Assembly: GCA_030549335.1 (NCBI GenBank)
Contig: CM060183.1
Location: 20,348,552 to 20,412,551, forward strand
Reading direction: 5' to 3'
From: Pontederia crassipes
Lineage: Eukaryota; Streptophyta; Magnoliopsida; Commelinales; Pontederiaceae
Length of the DNA stretch: 64,000 bases
Part shown: piece after piece, positions 1 to 10,589 of the stretch
Position numbering within the stretch: position 1 is the first letter of the stretch
Layout: every line of letters starts with the position of its first letter
The notes under the pieces: generated by a model
Databases searched by the model: none
What the model saw: only the letters and a program-made list of their open reading frames with translations
Told to the model about the DNA's origin: nothing
Position numbers and translations under genes: made by a program

Positions 1-2
1 TC

Positions 3-2198
3 CTCGGGCATATTATCAGTGAAAATGGAATATCGGTAGATCCTGCAAAGGTGGAAGCAGTTGCCAACTGGGCACAACCGAAAAATGCGTCAGAGATTAG
101 AAGCTTCCTTGGACTTGCTGGATATTACAGGAGATTCATTCATGACTTTTCCAAAATTGCATCGCCATTAACAAATCTCACTAAAAAAGGCATCAAGTAT
201 GAATGGTCACAGAGATGTGAAGATAGTTTTCAAGAGTTAAAGAAGAAACTGACAACGGCACCCATTCTGACCATACCTTCAGGCCAAGGAGGTTATGTCA
301 TATATAGCGACGCATGCGGCACTGGTTTAGGATGCGTCTTGATGCAACACGGGAAGGTAATTGCATATGCATCAAGACAATTAAAGAAGAATGAGAAGAA
401 TTATCCGACGCATGATCTCGAATTAGCAGCTGTGGTCTTCGCCCTCAAAATTTGGCGACACTATCTATATGGCGAAGAGTTCGAAATCTTCACAGACCAC
501 AAGAGCTTGAAATACATTTTCTCTCAAAAGGACTTGAATATGCGTCAGAGAAGGTGGATTGAGTTTCTAAAGGATTATGAGTTCGCTATCAGCTATCATC
601 CAGGGAAGGCAAACTCAGTTGCTGACGCACTTAGTAGAAAATGGGGAGGATCACTCGCATGCCTGAGAGTGAGTCGTTGGAACATGATTGACTGCATTAT
701 CCAGGTCAGTCTAGTGACCAGCAGCGACGGTATACGAATTATGGCACACCTCGGCATGCAACCCGAGCTACTATTGAAGATAGGCAAAGCACAACCAAAC
801 GATAACGAGTACAACCACCTACTCAAGTTGTGCGAAAAGATTCCCACAGATTTTACGGTCACAGGTGGAGTGATCAGATATAGGGGACGATTGTGGGTCC
901 CTGAGTATGAAGCATTGAGAAGACAAGTGTTGGATGAGTGCCACAAGTCGGAGTTCGCCATTCATCCTGGAAGCACGAAGATGTTCAAATACTTGCAACG
1001 GACCTTCTGGTGGAATAATATGAAGAAGGATGTGGCTGAGTACGTTGCAAGATGTCTAGTATGCCAACAAGTGAAAGTGGAACATCAGAGACCTTATGGT
1101 GTACTACAAGAACTTGGAATCCCACAATGGAAATGAGAAAAGGTGACTATGGATTTCGTCACTGGGCTTCCAAGAACTCAACAAGGCCATGATGCGATAT
1201 GGGTGGTGGTGGACCGGTTTAGCAAGGCAGCTCATTTCATCCCCATCAAATGGAAACAGTCTGTCGAAAGTCTGATGGACGTTTATATTAAGGAGGTTAT
1301 CCGACTACATGGAGTGCCAGTCTCCATTGTGTCGGATAGAGATCCACGGTTTACAGCCAAATTTTGGCGGAGCATCCAAAGTGCTTTTGGAACAAAATTA
1401 AATTTCAGTACTGCGTTTCATCCTCAGACAGACGGACAATCTGAACGAACGATTCAGACATTAGAAGACATGCTACGTGCATGTGCGTTGGACTGGAGTG
1501 GCAGTTGAGACACGCATCTCCCACTGATCGAGTTCGCATACAATAACAGTTACCACTCCAGCATAGGCATGGCACCATTTGCAGCAATGTATGGAAGGCC
1601 TTGTCGCTCCCCCATCTGTTGGAGTGAGGTGGGAGGACGTCAATTCTTATCAGAGGAGTTAATGAAGCAAACCAAGAAAGATGCTGAAAAAGTTCGCCTT
1701 ATTAGAGAGAGATTGAAAACAGCATTCACAAGACAGAAAACATATGCTGACAAGAAGAGAAGAGAACAAATTTTTAAAGTGGGAGATCGAGTTATGTTAA
1801 AAGTTTCTCCAATGAAAGGGGTAATGAGATTCAGCAAGAAGGGTAAGTTGAGTCCAAGATATGTTGGCCCCTTCGAAGTACTTGCATTGATCGGAGATGC
1901 AGCTTGTAGGTTGGCGTTGCCTCCATCATATGGACACGTGCATAATGTCTTTCACGTGTCCATGTTGCGCAAGTACCAACATGATGATGCTAATGTGGTG
2001 AATATGGAGGAACCAAATTTGAATGTAGATCTGACATATGCTGAGCAGCCTATAGAAATCTTGGAGTACCAAACTAAGCATATGAAGAATAAAATGGTAC
2101 CCATGGTGAGGGTGGCTTGGACACATCATAGAGATGAAGATGCCACCTGGGAACTGGAAGAAGAAATGAGAAGAGATTTTCCAGAATTATTTAGGTGA
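3..2198 (+). pseudogene. Ty3/gypsy pol polyprotein, 3' part, two nonsense codons
   Basis: One frame runs from base 3 to the stop at 2196-2198, broken only by TGA at 1134-1136 and 1506-1508. Visible domains are the RT thumb ([17 protein letters not shown]), RNase H ([27 protein letters not shown]), the integrase HHCC zinc finger around 930-1075 (H..H, CLVCQQ), the integrase catalytic core from 1149 (MDFVTGLP; SDRDPRF; HPQTDGQSERT, giving D, D and E), and a chromodomain near 2040-2195 (PIEILEYQTK, WELEEEM). The enzyme copies element RNA into DNA and inserts it; the chromodomain is thought to guide insertion to marked chromatin. Both stops sit where Trp is expected (W-K-W-E-K; G-S-W-D-T), so each is a TGG to TGA change with no frameshift. 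Confidence 0.93.
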
Positions 2199-2240
2199 GA
2201 TAATATAACTTCTTTTATTCAAATTCGAGGACGAATTTAT

Positions 2241-2257
2241 TTTTAAGGAGGTTATGA
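2241..2257 (+). promoter_or_regulatory. Polypurine tract of the chromovirus
   Basis: A purine-rich stretch (AAGGAGG core) lies directly before the TGTAACG start of the 3' LTR. This is the usual place for the primer of plus-strand DNA synthesis. Confidence 0.7.
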
Positions 2258-2530
2258 TGTAACGACCCAGATTTTTTTTAGGTTTAATAAATAGATATTT
2301 TATTATTTTATTTTGAAGAAATATTGTTATTACTATATTTAATAATTCCGAAAATAAAAATAAAATAATTGAGAGGAGTTTGATTTGGGATGGGATTATT
2401 CAATTAATTTCGTAATTTATCTAATTAAATATTAGAATAAAATAGGGAGTGGTTAAAAGGATAAATTAGAGGATTTAATTTGATTGAGATTAGATAATAT
2501 GGTTAGAGAATAATTAAAAATCTATAAACA

Positions 2531-2541
2531 CTATAAATAAG
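2531..2541 (+). promoter_or_regulatory. TATA-like box of the LTR promoter
   Basis: CTATAAATAAG lies 274 bases into the LTR and is followed by a GC-richer stretch with the first long CpG-containing region. This is the expected U3/R arrangement. The call rests on motif and position only. Confidence 0.5.
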
Positions 2542-2865
2542 AGCAGGGGGGTACGAACGACTCGGTCTGCGTGATTTTCGGCTTCGTCTTCGGCGACCTC
2601 AGAGGACAAGGCTCGCAGGTACGTAGAGGGGATCCGTAGGTTTACTAGATTATGTTAATTTTTGTAAAGTCTATTCAGATCGACTTTGTCAAAAAATATA
2701 TATATATATAATGTTACGGCCGAAGAGTTAGATTTCGGCCGTAATGAAGTAGAAAAGGTAGAGAGAAGATGTCGGCCGTAATAGATGTCGGCGTCGACCG
2801 CAACAGGTGATTTTTACGGTCGAGAATGAGCGTTTACGCCCGTAAAAGAAAAAAAAATATATAGT

Positions 2866-3166
2866 GTTACGGCCGAAGAGTTAGGTTTCGGCCGTAATAA
2901 AATAATAGAGAGAGAGGAGAGTAGGGTTTTTACGGCCGAAGAGTTAGGGTTTTCGGCCGTAATGGAATTAAAAAGAAAAAAAAATTGGAGAGGAGGTTTT
3001 ACGGCCGAGAAAAAAAAATGTTACGGCCGAAGAGTTAGGTTTCGGCCGTAATGAAATAATAGAGAGAGAGGAGAGTAGAGTTTTTACGGCCGAAGAGTTA
3101 GGGTTTTCGGCCGTAATGGAATTAAAAAGAAAAAAAAATTGGAGAGGAGGTTTTACGGCCGAGAAG
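2866..3166 (+). repeat. Tandem 154-bp duplication of TTACGGCCG hairpins in the LTR
   Basis: Two near-identical units start at 2866 and 3020. Each holds hairpin-forming inverted repeats in which TTACGGCCGAA is followed after 7-9 bases by its complement TTTCGGCCGTAA. Further single copies lie near 2712, 2940, 3236 and 3260. The words are CpG-rich inside otherwise AT-rich DNA. Confidence 0.8.
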
Positions 3167-3724
3167 TTGGGAGAGAGAGAGAAAAGGAAGAGAGAGAAAA
3201 GGGGAGATAGATTGGCCGTAAAGAAAAAAAAATGTGTTACGGCCGAAGAACAGAGTTTTACGGCCGTAACGGATAGGCCGTAACGGGATGGCCGTAACGA
3301 AAAGGGAGTAAAAGTTGAAAGCCGTAATAGAATAGGGTGTAAAAGTTTATGGCAGTAATGAAATAGGGGGTAAAAATTTGGAGAGAGAATTTACGGCCGT
3401 AAAGATCAGAGAAGATTAAGAGAGAAAGAAAAATGATGTTACGGCCATAATGAACAGAGAATACCACCGAGAGTTATTATTTATTTTTGAGTAAATTTTA
3501 ATTACTGAGTATTATCGTTATTATTAATTAATTTGATGTATCAATGATATTGTTGGTGATTGATTTGTTTATACTATGATGAACTTTGATTTTGATTGTA
3601 TTGTTGACCTACTTAGTTTGGAGTTCAGAATTTATCTCATTGATAATTTATTTAAAGATAGACATTTTAGGTAAACAAGATAAAAGCCGAAAGCTACTGG
3701 GCCCATGTTCACTGATTGCCACTA

Positions 3725-4120
3725 AGCCGGGACCAATTGAATTGAATTGAATTGAATGGGGCAGATAGTGTAAAAACTATGGCTGTCCTGTGTATGGTCA
3801 CTCGTCCCCCACCATACACGAACTCATTGAATCGTATTGGGCTTGCCGTGGCACTGATCCCCCACTGGCCTGCATGAAAGTGGCATGGTGTCCCTTAATT
3901 GACCGAGCGCTCCCATTGAATTGGATAACTCCGAACATTGTAAATTGAATTGAATTAAATTAAAATCGAATCGAATTGAGTTGGATTGAAATCGAATTGA
4001 ATAGATCATGGTCATTTGGATATTGGCGTTGACTGACATTGCCACCGCCCATTGAATCGAATTGAATTGTAATTGACCAATGACCATTGATATTGAATTG
4101 AAAATTGTTGAATTGAATAG
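3725..4120 (+). repeat. Degenerate ATTGA pentamer tract in the LTR
   Basis: The words ATTGA, AATTG and GAATTGAATT recur dozens of times in both perfect and scattered runs, for example 3735-3757 and 3943-4000. The tract fades into ATTGAT-rich sequence up to about 4400. It is part of the LTR, not of a gene. Confidence 0.75.
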
Positions 4121-4772
4121 TGTCATAGTGATCAGACATTTAATTGCTAAATCAATATTGATTGATCATCTGATCTTTTTATGATCCTTCCTATTGATTT
4201 ATGATTTTATTGTCCTATTGTTATATTGAATCATCGATCCAATTGATTAGGCAATTATTAATTGCCATTTCTATTGATTGGTCTTTTGACCATAACTTGA
4301 TATAGTTGCTCATGTTGATAAATCGTTATATAATCAATTGATTATTGTATTGATTGCTCAATTGACTCATCATTGATTATATCTTATTTTTTTATTGAGC
4401 ATATTGATTGTTTAGTAGACCCTACGTACTGAGTATTTTTATACTCATGGATATTTCCCTGTACCTGGATCCGTGCAGGTGAAAGTACTTTGATAGAGGA
4501 TGATCCTACAGGTGGCTATGCTCGGTGATAGACAGATGTTGCACATGTTCTAGATTGAGTTGTCTAGTTTTTATTATTTCTGCATTTATTAGAATTGTGA
4601 ACTTATTAATATTTTAATTATTTTGAATATAATGGATTATTAGCTGTTATTATTGAAAAAGTCTTCCGCATTTATTGTTTATATTCCGCAAAAAATGTTT
4701 TATAGAAAATTGAGTAGCGCCTTTGGGACGACTCTGAGCACGTGAAAGTCACGTGGGTCTCAAGGCGTTACA

Positions 4773-6212
4773 CTCTTTCTCCTCCCCACCCCCAAGGCCA
4801 GCCAGATTCTCGAGTGAGCAACCCAACTAAAGTGAATAATTTGACTTCACCGTTTTCAAATTTAGTTTCTTGTGTATGAAAAAAAAAGAAAATAATAGTT
4901 AAACCCGTGTGATCTAAGATGATCCAAATCAACAATGTTAACTCTTTGCCACTAGTAGAATACAGAAGCTGCATAGTGAACATGCTCAATTGGGTAGGAA
5001 CACGCATCCTCTAAACTTAATCAGGGGCAAGGGTCATCATGTGTGTTCTTTTAGCTGCATGCCAACGTTGATTATTGGTTGTTAGACAGCAGGGGAAAGG
5101 CAAAATTAAGTAAAGAGCATAACGTTTAGTTCTTAAGCTTCTCTTTGAACAGGAGCGCTCGGTTATGCCTTGAGATCTTTAATACATCAAGTGCAGTACT
5201 GCAAGCTGTCTTCCTTTTGGATTTCAAGGTTTAGAGACACTCTCTTTTTGTTTTTTTTTTCTTTTTTCTAAAAAACATGGCATGAACAGGATCCTTTGTA
5301 GGAAATAAAGAAATATCTACTTTTGGGCTTCGCCTGGTTGCATCCTCTCCTTTCCATGGATAATAAATTTGGTGTTGCTTGTTTTCACATCACACTGTTG
5401 AGTGGTTTCGCAGTGTAATCACATTTTGTTATGGAAGTGGCGCTTTTAATCATGAACTGCTTTCTTTAGGGAGTTGGGCGATGTGCTTTATACCGTGGTT
5501 TCTATGATTCTTGGTAAAGTACGTGTACCTGGCCATGGACATGTGTTGACTTACTAATGGGAGAAAAAAGAAGTCCAACCAAGAGATGTGACGAAAAACG
5601 TTTCTTAAGATTGATTAAGAGATCACAAGTTCGCTCAACAGTCGGGGCGTTCGTACGTGTCCATTTATTCCTCCGCAATCGAAAACAAAAGACGATATAC
5701 ATCTTAAAGCGTTCAATTAGAGTAGTTTCCACAAAATAATTAAAATGCTTTCAATAAAATTTGAATGTTCTTCATCTGCTCAATCCATTCAAAATTCAAA
5801 ATTCAAAATTCAAAAATAAACATGATTAAACATCTTAGATTCCAAATGTGGTTCCTCATAGTATGTATCCAAAACAAGGATCAATTCATTTTGTTCCATT
5901 ATCGTAGGCATGTATTAGCAGCTAAAGGGGGTCGACAAATATTCATGTAATACAAGACTCTGGAAATGCCACTGATGTTGATAGCAAAAATGTAAACAGG
6001 CATGGATCTGATTTTTTTTTTACCACTTCGAGACAGCAGTTAAATGCTACTTAAATAATCTGCATGAGAAGGCAAATCTGAAGTTTCAGAATTACAAGTC
6101 TCCAAACAACTCAGAGAATGTCACACTCAGCTCACAAATTCTACCACATGACCTCTAAAATGCAGATCTGAAAACAAACATGCGCATGAAAGGGACATTG
6201 ATGGTAATGGGC
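4773..6212. other. Intergenic, no gene seen
   Basis: AT-rich DNA between the LTR and the 3' end of the HSBP gene. It includes a T-rich run near 5246-5270. Reading frames of 60-80 codons occur on both strands but show no family likeness or splice context. The last 200-300 bases (about 5950-6212) should carry the HSBP 3' UTR on the minus strand. Confidence 0.6.
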
Positions 6213-9200
6213 TTAAGCAGACTCATTAGAAGGTTTGTCTTCTTCGGGATTTGATTTAGTTGGATCTTCCGCACCCATCTCAGCTTTGAGGTCATTGATG
6301 CTCTGCTCCAGTTCATCAATTTTACCTCCCATTTCATCTAGTGAATTTCAGTTAAGAGAAACATCCTCCAAATGTGTAAGCAAGCATAAAGATGAAAGCA
6401 AGACAACAAGATCACAATTGAGTAATGGATGGGGATGTGAAAATCATATAGCAACAAATGATTTTCTCATCCTTTTAGAACAATAGTATTGTGGTGTTCA
6501 AGATCCAACTTAACAAAAGGATATTTTTCAAAATGATGTTGTCAGACATGGCCTGAAACCTGTCTTGCTGCATAGCAATATCGTTAGCAGTAAAACAAGA
6601 TCAATGAAAAAAGTTCCACTACAAAAACAAAATATTTCCGTGTCAGCAGGGAGAACATACCATTTGCGCAAGCAGGTTTTGTACCTGAAAGGACACAGCG
6701 ACATTCTTAAATTGCTTAGATGTTGAAAAGACATGAAATCTATAATATGCTATTCAGAACTAAAAATAGTACAACATGCACCATTTTCATAACAAGAGAA
6801 ATATCTAACTGCATTATAACAAACCAAATTGATGGCAATCCCTTAAGTCAGATCTTTTGATTCATTAGTGGCAAGTGTAATGAATTTCAACGTATAATCA
6901 GCCTTTTTTTCTGTATAAAATGGGAGGAAAGAGAACTCACAAAAGCTGTCATATCAGCAGTGCTCTGTGTTGAATCTTGGTCAGCCTATAATTAGCACAA
7001 CAAAACAAATTCAATATACAGATCATACATATCAAAACAATACTTATTTAATGCACATAAAGAATGAACTACAAATTAAGCAAAAATTAAAATAAACAAA
7101 CCATGACATAAAATGTCCATTAAAAAACATATCACAAGAATAAGCCTTGCAACAACATGATTTCATGGTTAACAATGATAACAATCATATACACGAAGAA
7201 ATATCAATAGAACTATATCCTACTTCAACAGGAGCATCATATAGAGATACCATAATTAGAGACAATTTACTATTTCAACAGACTTATATCCCACTTCAAC
7301 GTAAGTATTAGGCAGAGATTACCATAATTAGAGGCAAGTTATTATGCATGCCACATCACTTTAAGTTTTCTGACATCGACAAAAAACATTTTGTTCCATT
7401 TTGTCTTAATTTTGTTTTTCATAAGTGCATTTGGCGTAAAAGTTTTGTTTCCAATCTTTAGGTCACAAATGAAGAGATGGCAATTTATTAAATGAAAATT
7501 AAGAAAACATTAAGGTTGCAACAATGATATTACTGAAGGGAAGCTAAGAGAGTTGTAACCCGGATTATGCCTCTATTTCATGATAAAGAATCACAGCTAC
7601 AAGTCTACAATGGTCATGAAAGAATTTAAACCATGGTTTCCCTCTAAGGGGGGAAATGTATTTAAAATATAAAATAAAAACTAAAGTTATCTCACTACAG
7701 AAATTCTGTAGAGTTTCGTTAGACAATTGAAGGTGAAGCACAATGAGTTCTTAGAAGTGGTGCACTTTACTTAATTTTGTTTTTTGAAAAGAACTGGTGC
7801 CTTTTACTTAAATCTTTGTACAATAAAAAGGTACCACAGCCAAGATATGCTGCTTGCACAATTGCAATGTGACAGATAGAAAAGAAAGATCACCGACTTT
7901 ATATGCAAAAGCAGATGCACATCACCTTATGAACTAACAACATTTTCTGTTGCAATGAAATATCATGCATTTGCACTTAATACAAGAGATGAAGAGACCT
8001 ACAACATCACATTATCCTACTAGTCCACTTCCACGACTTTGATGCTGAACAAGAACAACAGCATTAAGTAACAGGACTTTACGCCAATTGTGAAATACAT
8101 ATGTTTTGTTGAATGCATTTGAAATGTGACATGCATTAGTTAAAGATAAACTATTTCCGGTAACAACTTTGCATTTAAAATTAGAACACTGTCTCTTCAT
8201 CAAATGCATTGAATATATGAATAATCACTTTGTGTTATTAATCATTACAACAACAACAACAACAACAAAGCCTTATCCCACTAAGTGGGGTCGGCTACAT
8301 GGATCATACGACGCCATTCCGCTCTATTAGTAACCAAACCTTTCGGTATATTATTCACCAATAGATCTTGCTCTATTAGTTCGCCAAGTGTCCGCCTTGG
8401 CCTCCCTCTCCCTCTTTTAATCAGACTCCAGATTATTTGATCTACTCTTCTTACTGGCGCATCTAATGATCTTCTCTGAACATGACCAAACCATCTCAAA
8501 CGATTCTCTACCATTTTCTCACTAATAGGAGCCACTTCGACTCGTTCACGTATATGGTCATTCTTAATCTTATCTAATCTTGTATGACCACACATCCATC
8601 TCAACATCCTCATTTCGGCTACCCCCACTTTACGTTCGTGTTGTCCCTTCATAGCCCAACATTAACTACAATATAACACTGCTGGTACGATAGAATTTTT
8701 CTTTAACTTTATTGGGTACTTTTCTATCACAAAGAACTCCAGTGGCTTTCCTCCACTTCCACCAACCCGCTTGAATTCTATGAACGGGATATTCTGATAC
8801 TGCCAATATAAGGTTTTGAAATTATGCCACCTCTCAAGAAAGTTGCTATAAGACTAACCCATTACTCCAAAAACGTTATTCAGAAACGATATCCAAGATA
8901 GACATATTTCAAGGTTACTCATGGAAAGAAGGGTCCCTTCAGTTCAATTTAACAAAAAAAGAAAGCAACCATCCTTCCAGATATTACACTTCGGCGTCAT
9001 TTTTTCTTTCAAAGGCTCTATCCAATACATCGCTACCATAATGCAAGTTACTTACGCCAATTTAACTTTCAATAAATTGGCTACCATATTATGCATATGA
9101 CTGGAGAAATCATTCCAGTTATAAATCTTTCGGCACCCTAGACTAATAAATACAATGATCAAACCTATGCATTTACAGTTTGAATAAAATTTCTTTATCT

Positions 9201-9457
9201 AGAACGGGATAAATCCCAAGAATGACGACGATTGAACCAAACACAGATCCAAGCGAGATTCAATATGTGCAGCCCTAGAAAAGTTGTGTACAGTGAAATC
9301 GAAAGAAGAACGAGAGTGTGTTTTTTTTTTTTTTTGACCCGATTGATTCGCTTGGATCCACGCGACGGATACAATAAATTAAGGGGGGAAAAAATCTGAA
9401 CAAGTTGTTTTTCGCGAGCGGACTAACCTTGGCACCTCGCGGATTGGTGGTCGCCAT
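6213..9457 (-). CDS. HSBP: Heat shock factor binding protein (HSBP)
   Basis: Minus-strand exons are 9457-9428, 6985-6941, 6684-6661, 6567-6525 and 6340-6213. They join to 270 bases, an 89-residue protein of normal family length. Residues 15-60 are the conserved HSBP coiled coil ([41 protein letters not shown]) with hydrophobic heptads. The acidic, charged tail ([16 protein letters not shown]) is variable in the family. HSBPs bind trimeric heat shock factors and damp the heat-shock response; in plants they also act in embryo development. The first ATG follows a GC-richer leader and is followed by a good donor (GTTAGT). Exon 3 is only 24 nt. The last intron (6341-6524) is AT-AC. Intron 1 is 2.4 kb and holds a LINE remnant. 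The frame is intact, so the gene is probably functional. Confidence 0.93.
6341..6524 (-). other. U12-type AT-AC intron of HSBP
   Basis: On the minus strand the intron begins ATATCCTTTT, the U12 5' splice site consensus, and ends TTCAC. A branch-site-like CTTAAC (plus 6351-6356) sits about 10 bases before the end, as U12 introns require. Only this AC junction restores the family sequence [16 protein letters not shown]. The GT-AG alternative, using the TAG two bases further on, shifts the frame. Length is 184 bp. Confidence 0.9.
8247..8800 (-). repeat. RTE-type LINE, 3' end fragment
   Basis: Minus-strand translation gives the C-terminal part of an RTE-clade reverse transcriptase [21 protein letters not shown], then [28 protein letters not shown], and the end [11 protein letters not shown] before a stop. 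The frame carries a stop near 8673 and is 5'-truncated near 8800, so it is dead. The 3' tail is a (TTG)n run, seen as CAACAA on the plus strand at 8247-8269. It lies inside HSBP intron 1 in the same orientation as the gene. The last ~60 bp match the SINE copies elsewhere in the window. Confidence 0.88.
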
Positions 9458-10589
9458 GGAGAGGGGAGGGGAAAGATGTCACTGTCGTTGTTGTCTGCTC
9501 TTTTCTGCTCCGTTCCGCTCCCTGCACTTTCCCCCGTTTAGCAACGAACCAAATAATAAGAAGTAAGAACGCAGAGGCGAACCAAGTTTGAGTGTCGTGA
9601 ACGGGGAGCTGGGTTTCTTATGGAGCCAACCAAGTTAACCCTAAAATTAAAGACACTGCCTTATCGGAGAAAAAATGTAAATAGAGAAAAAAAAAAGGCG
9701 GAGCCATAAAAAAAAAAGAGTATACAAACTCATTTTAAATTTATGTAAACACTTTTATGATCATGTGTAACGTTGTATGCTTCATTGCTCCAATTTTTTT
9801 AAAAAAATTGATGCCGAAATATATTATCGTCTAGAAAAAAAAAGAATAGAATGATTGGCATGATCTTTTATCTTATTTTTTTTGTTATTTCATCTTTTAT
9901 TTTATAATAATCGATAAATTAGTCAAATATAATTTAAGTTTATATCAATTTTGTGGGTATTGGTTGGAATCGAAGTAGATAGGCTGTATTTTTGTTTATT
10001 TATCTTTTTCATATAGAGAAAGGATCAAATGTTTAGTAAAACGTTGGTTGTTTGGTTGCTGAATAAAATTGAATGGACTAAAGTAAGAATATCATATTTT
10101 TGAAAAGATACATATATTCTTATTTGGTCTCATGTTTGATTTAAAGACAATAAAATTTTAAAACATAATATTTTTATAATCATTTTTTATTATAATAATG
10201 AATATTAGTCTATTATTATAATAGTAATAAAAATAAAATAATAATATACTATTTTAAATAAAAATAAAATGTGATCAAAATGTATGACAATATAGTTATT
10301 ATGCTAAATGGCGAGAATAACTATATTCTCGTTTGGGGGTTAAAAGTAGTGGGTTTTTCAATTTTCTATATGATTTTGATGAAAACCAAGGTTGATAAAT
10401 ATATTCTTATTCTATCTTATGTTTGGTTGTATTTCGAAAATATTTTAATACTTCAAAGTTTATTCACAAACCAATCACCCGGATTAAGTAACTTTGGACT
10501 ACTATTCCTAACGTTGTGTTTGGTTGGAAGATCGTTAAAGGGAAGAGAAGATAACAAGGAAAAGAATGGAGGAAAGGAAAAGTGAGGGA
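9458..10589. other. Intergenic; HSBP upstream region and AT-rich DNA
   Basis: The first 150 bases form the HSBP leader and promoter side, with pyrimidine-rich CT runs. No clear TATA box was picked out. The rest is AT-rich. Sequence at 10513-10589 (TTGTGTTTGGTTGGAAG, then GA-rich) resembles the ends of GTTTGG-type MITEs and continues after 12370, so the element at 10590 probably landed inside such a MITE. Confidence 0.5.

Larger units (their letters stand above)
1..4772 (+). mobile_element. Ty3/gypsy chromovirus (Tekay/Del-like), 3' part with LTR
   Basis: The window opens inside the pol gene of a Ty3/gypsy LTR retrotransposon. In order it holds the reverse transcriptase end, RNase H, integrase with a C-terminal chromodomain, a polypurine tract and a complete 3' LTR. 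The order RT-RNaseH-IN plus a chromodomain marks a chromovirus, and the long LTR suits the Tekay/Del clade. The 5' LTR, gag and protease lie outside the window, so the target site duplication cannot be checked; its 3' copy would be the five bases from 4773. Two in-frame stops make this copy non-autonomous. Confidence 0.93.
2258..4772 (+). repeat. 3' LTR of the chromovirus (2515 bp)
   Basis: The LTR starts TGTAACG and ends CGTTACA, a perfect 7-bp terminal inverted repeat with the usual TG...CA ends. It follows the polypurine tract directly. A TATA-like box (CTATAAATAAG) lies near 2531, which would place the RNA start about 30 bases later and make U3 short, about 0.3 kb. The body holds arrays of a TTACGGCCG word (2710-3440) and an ATTGA-rich tract (3725-4120). 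No long coding frame is present; the short frames here are chance. Confidence 0.88.

Noticed and set aside
6601-6640. CACTACAAAAACAAA as a CACTA terminus in an HSBP intron
   Set aside because: No subterminal repeats or partner end nearby, and the intron is only 93 bp long.
8244-8270. CAACAA repeat as a free microsatellite
   Set aside because: It is the TTG tail of the LINE, as its position right after the ORF end shows; the same holds at 27591 and 49273.
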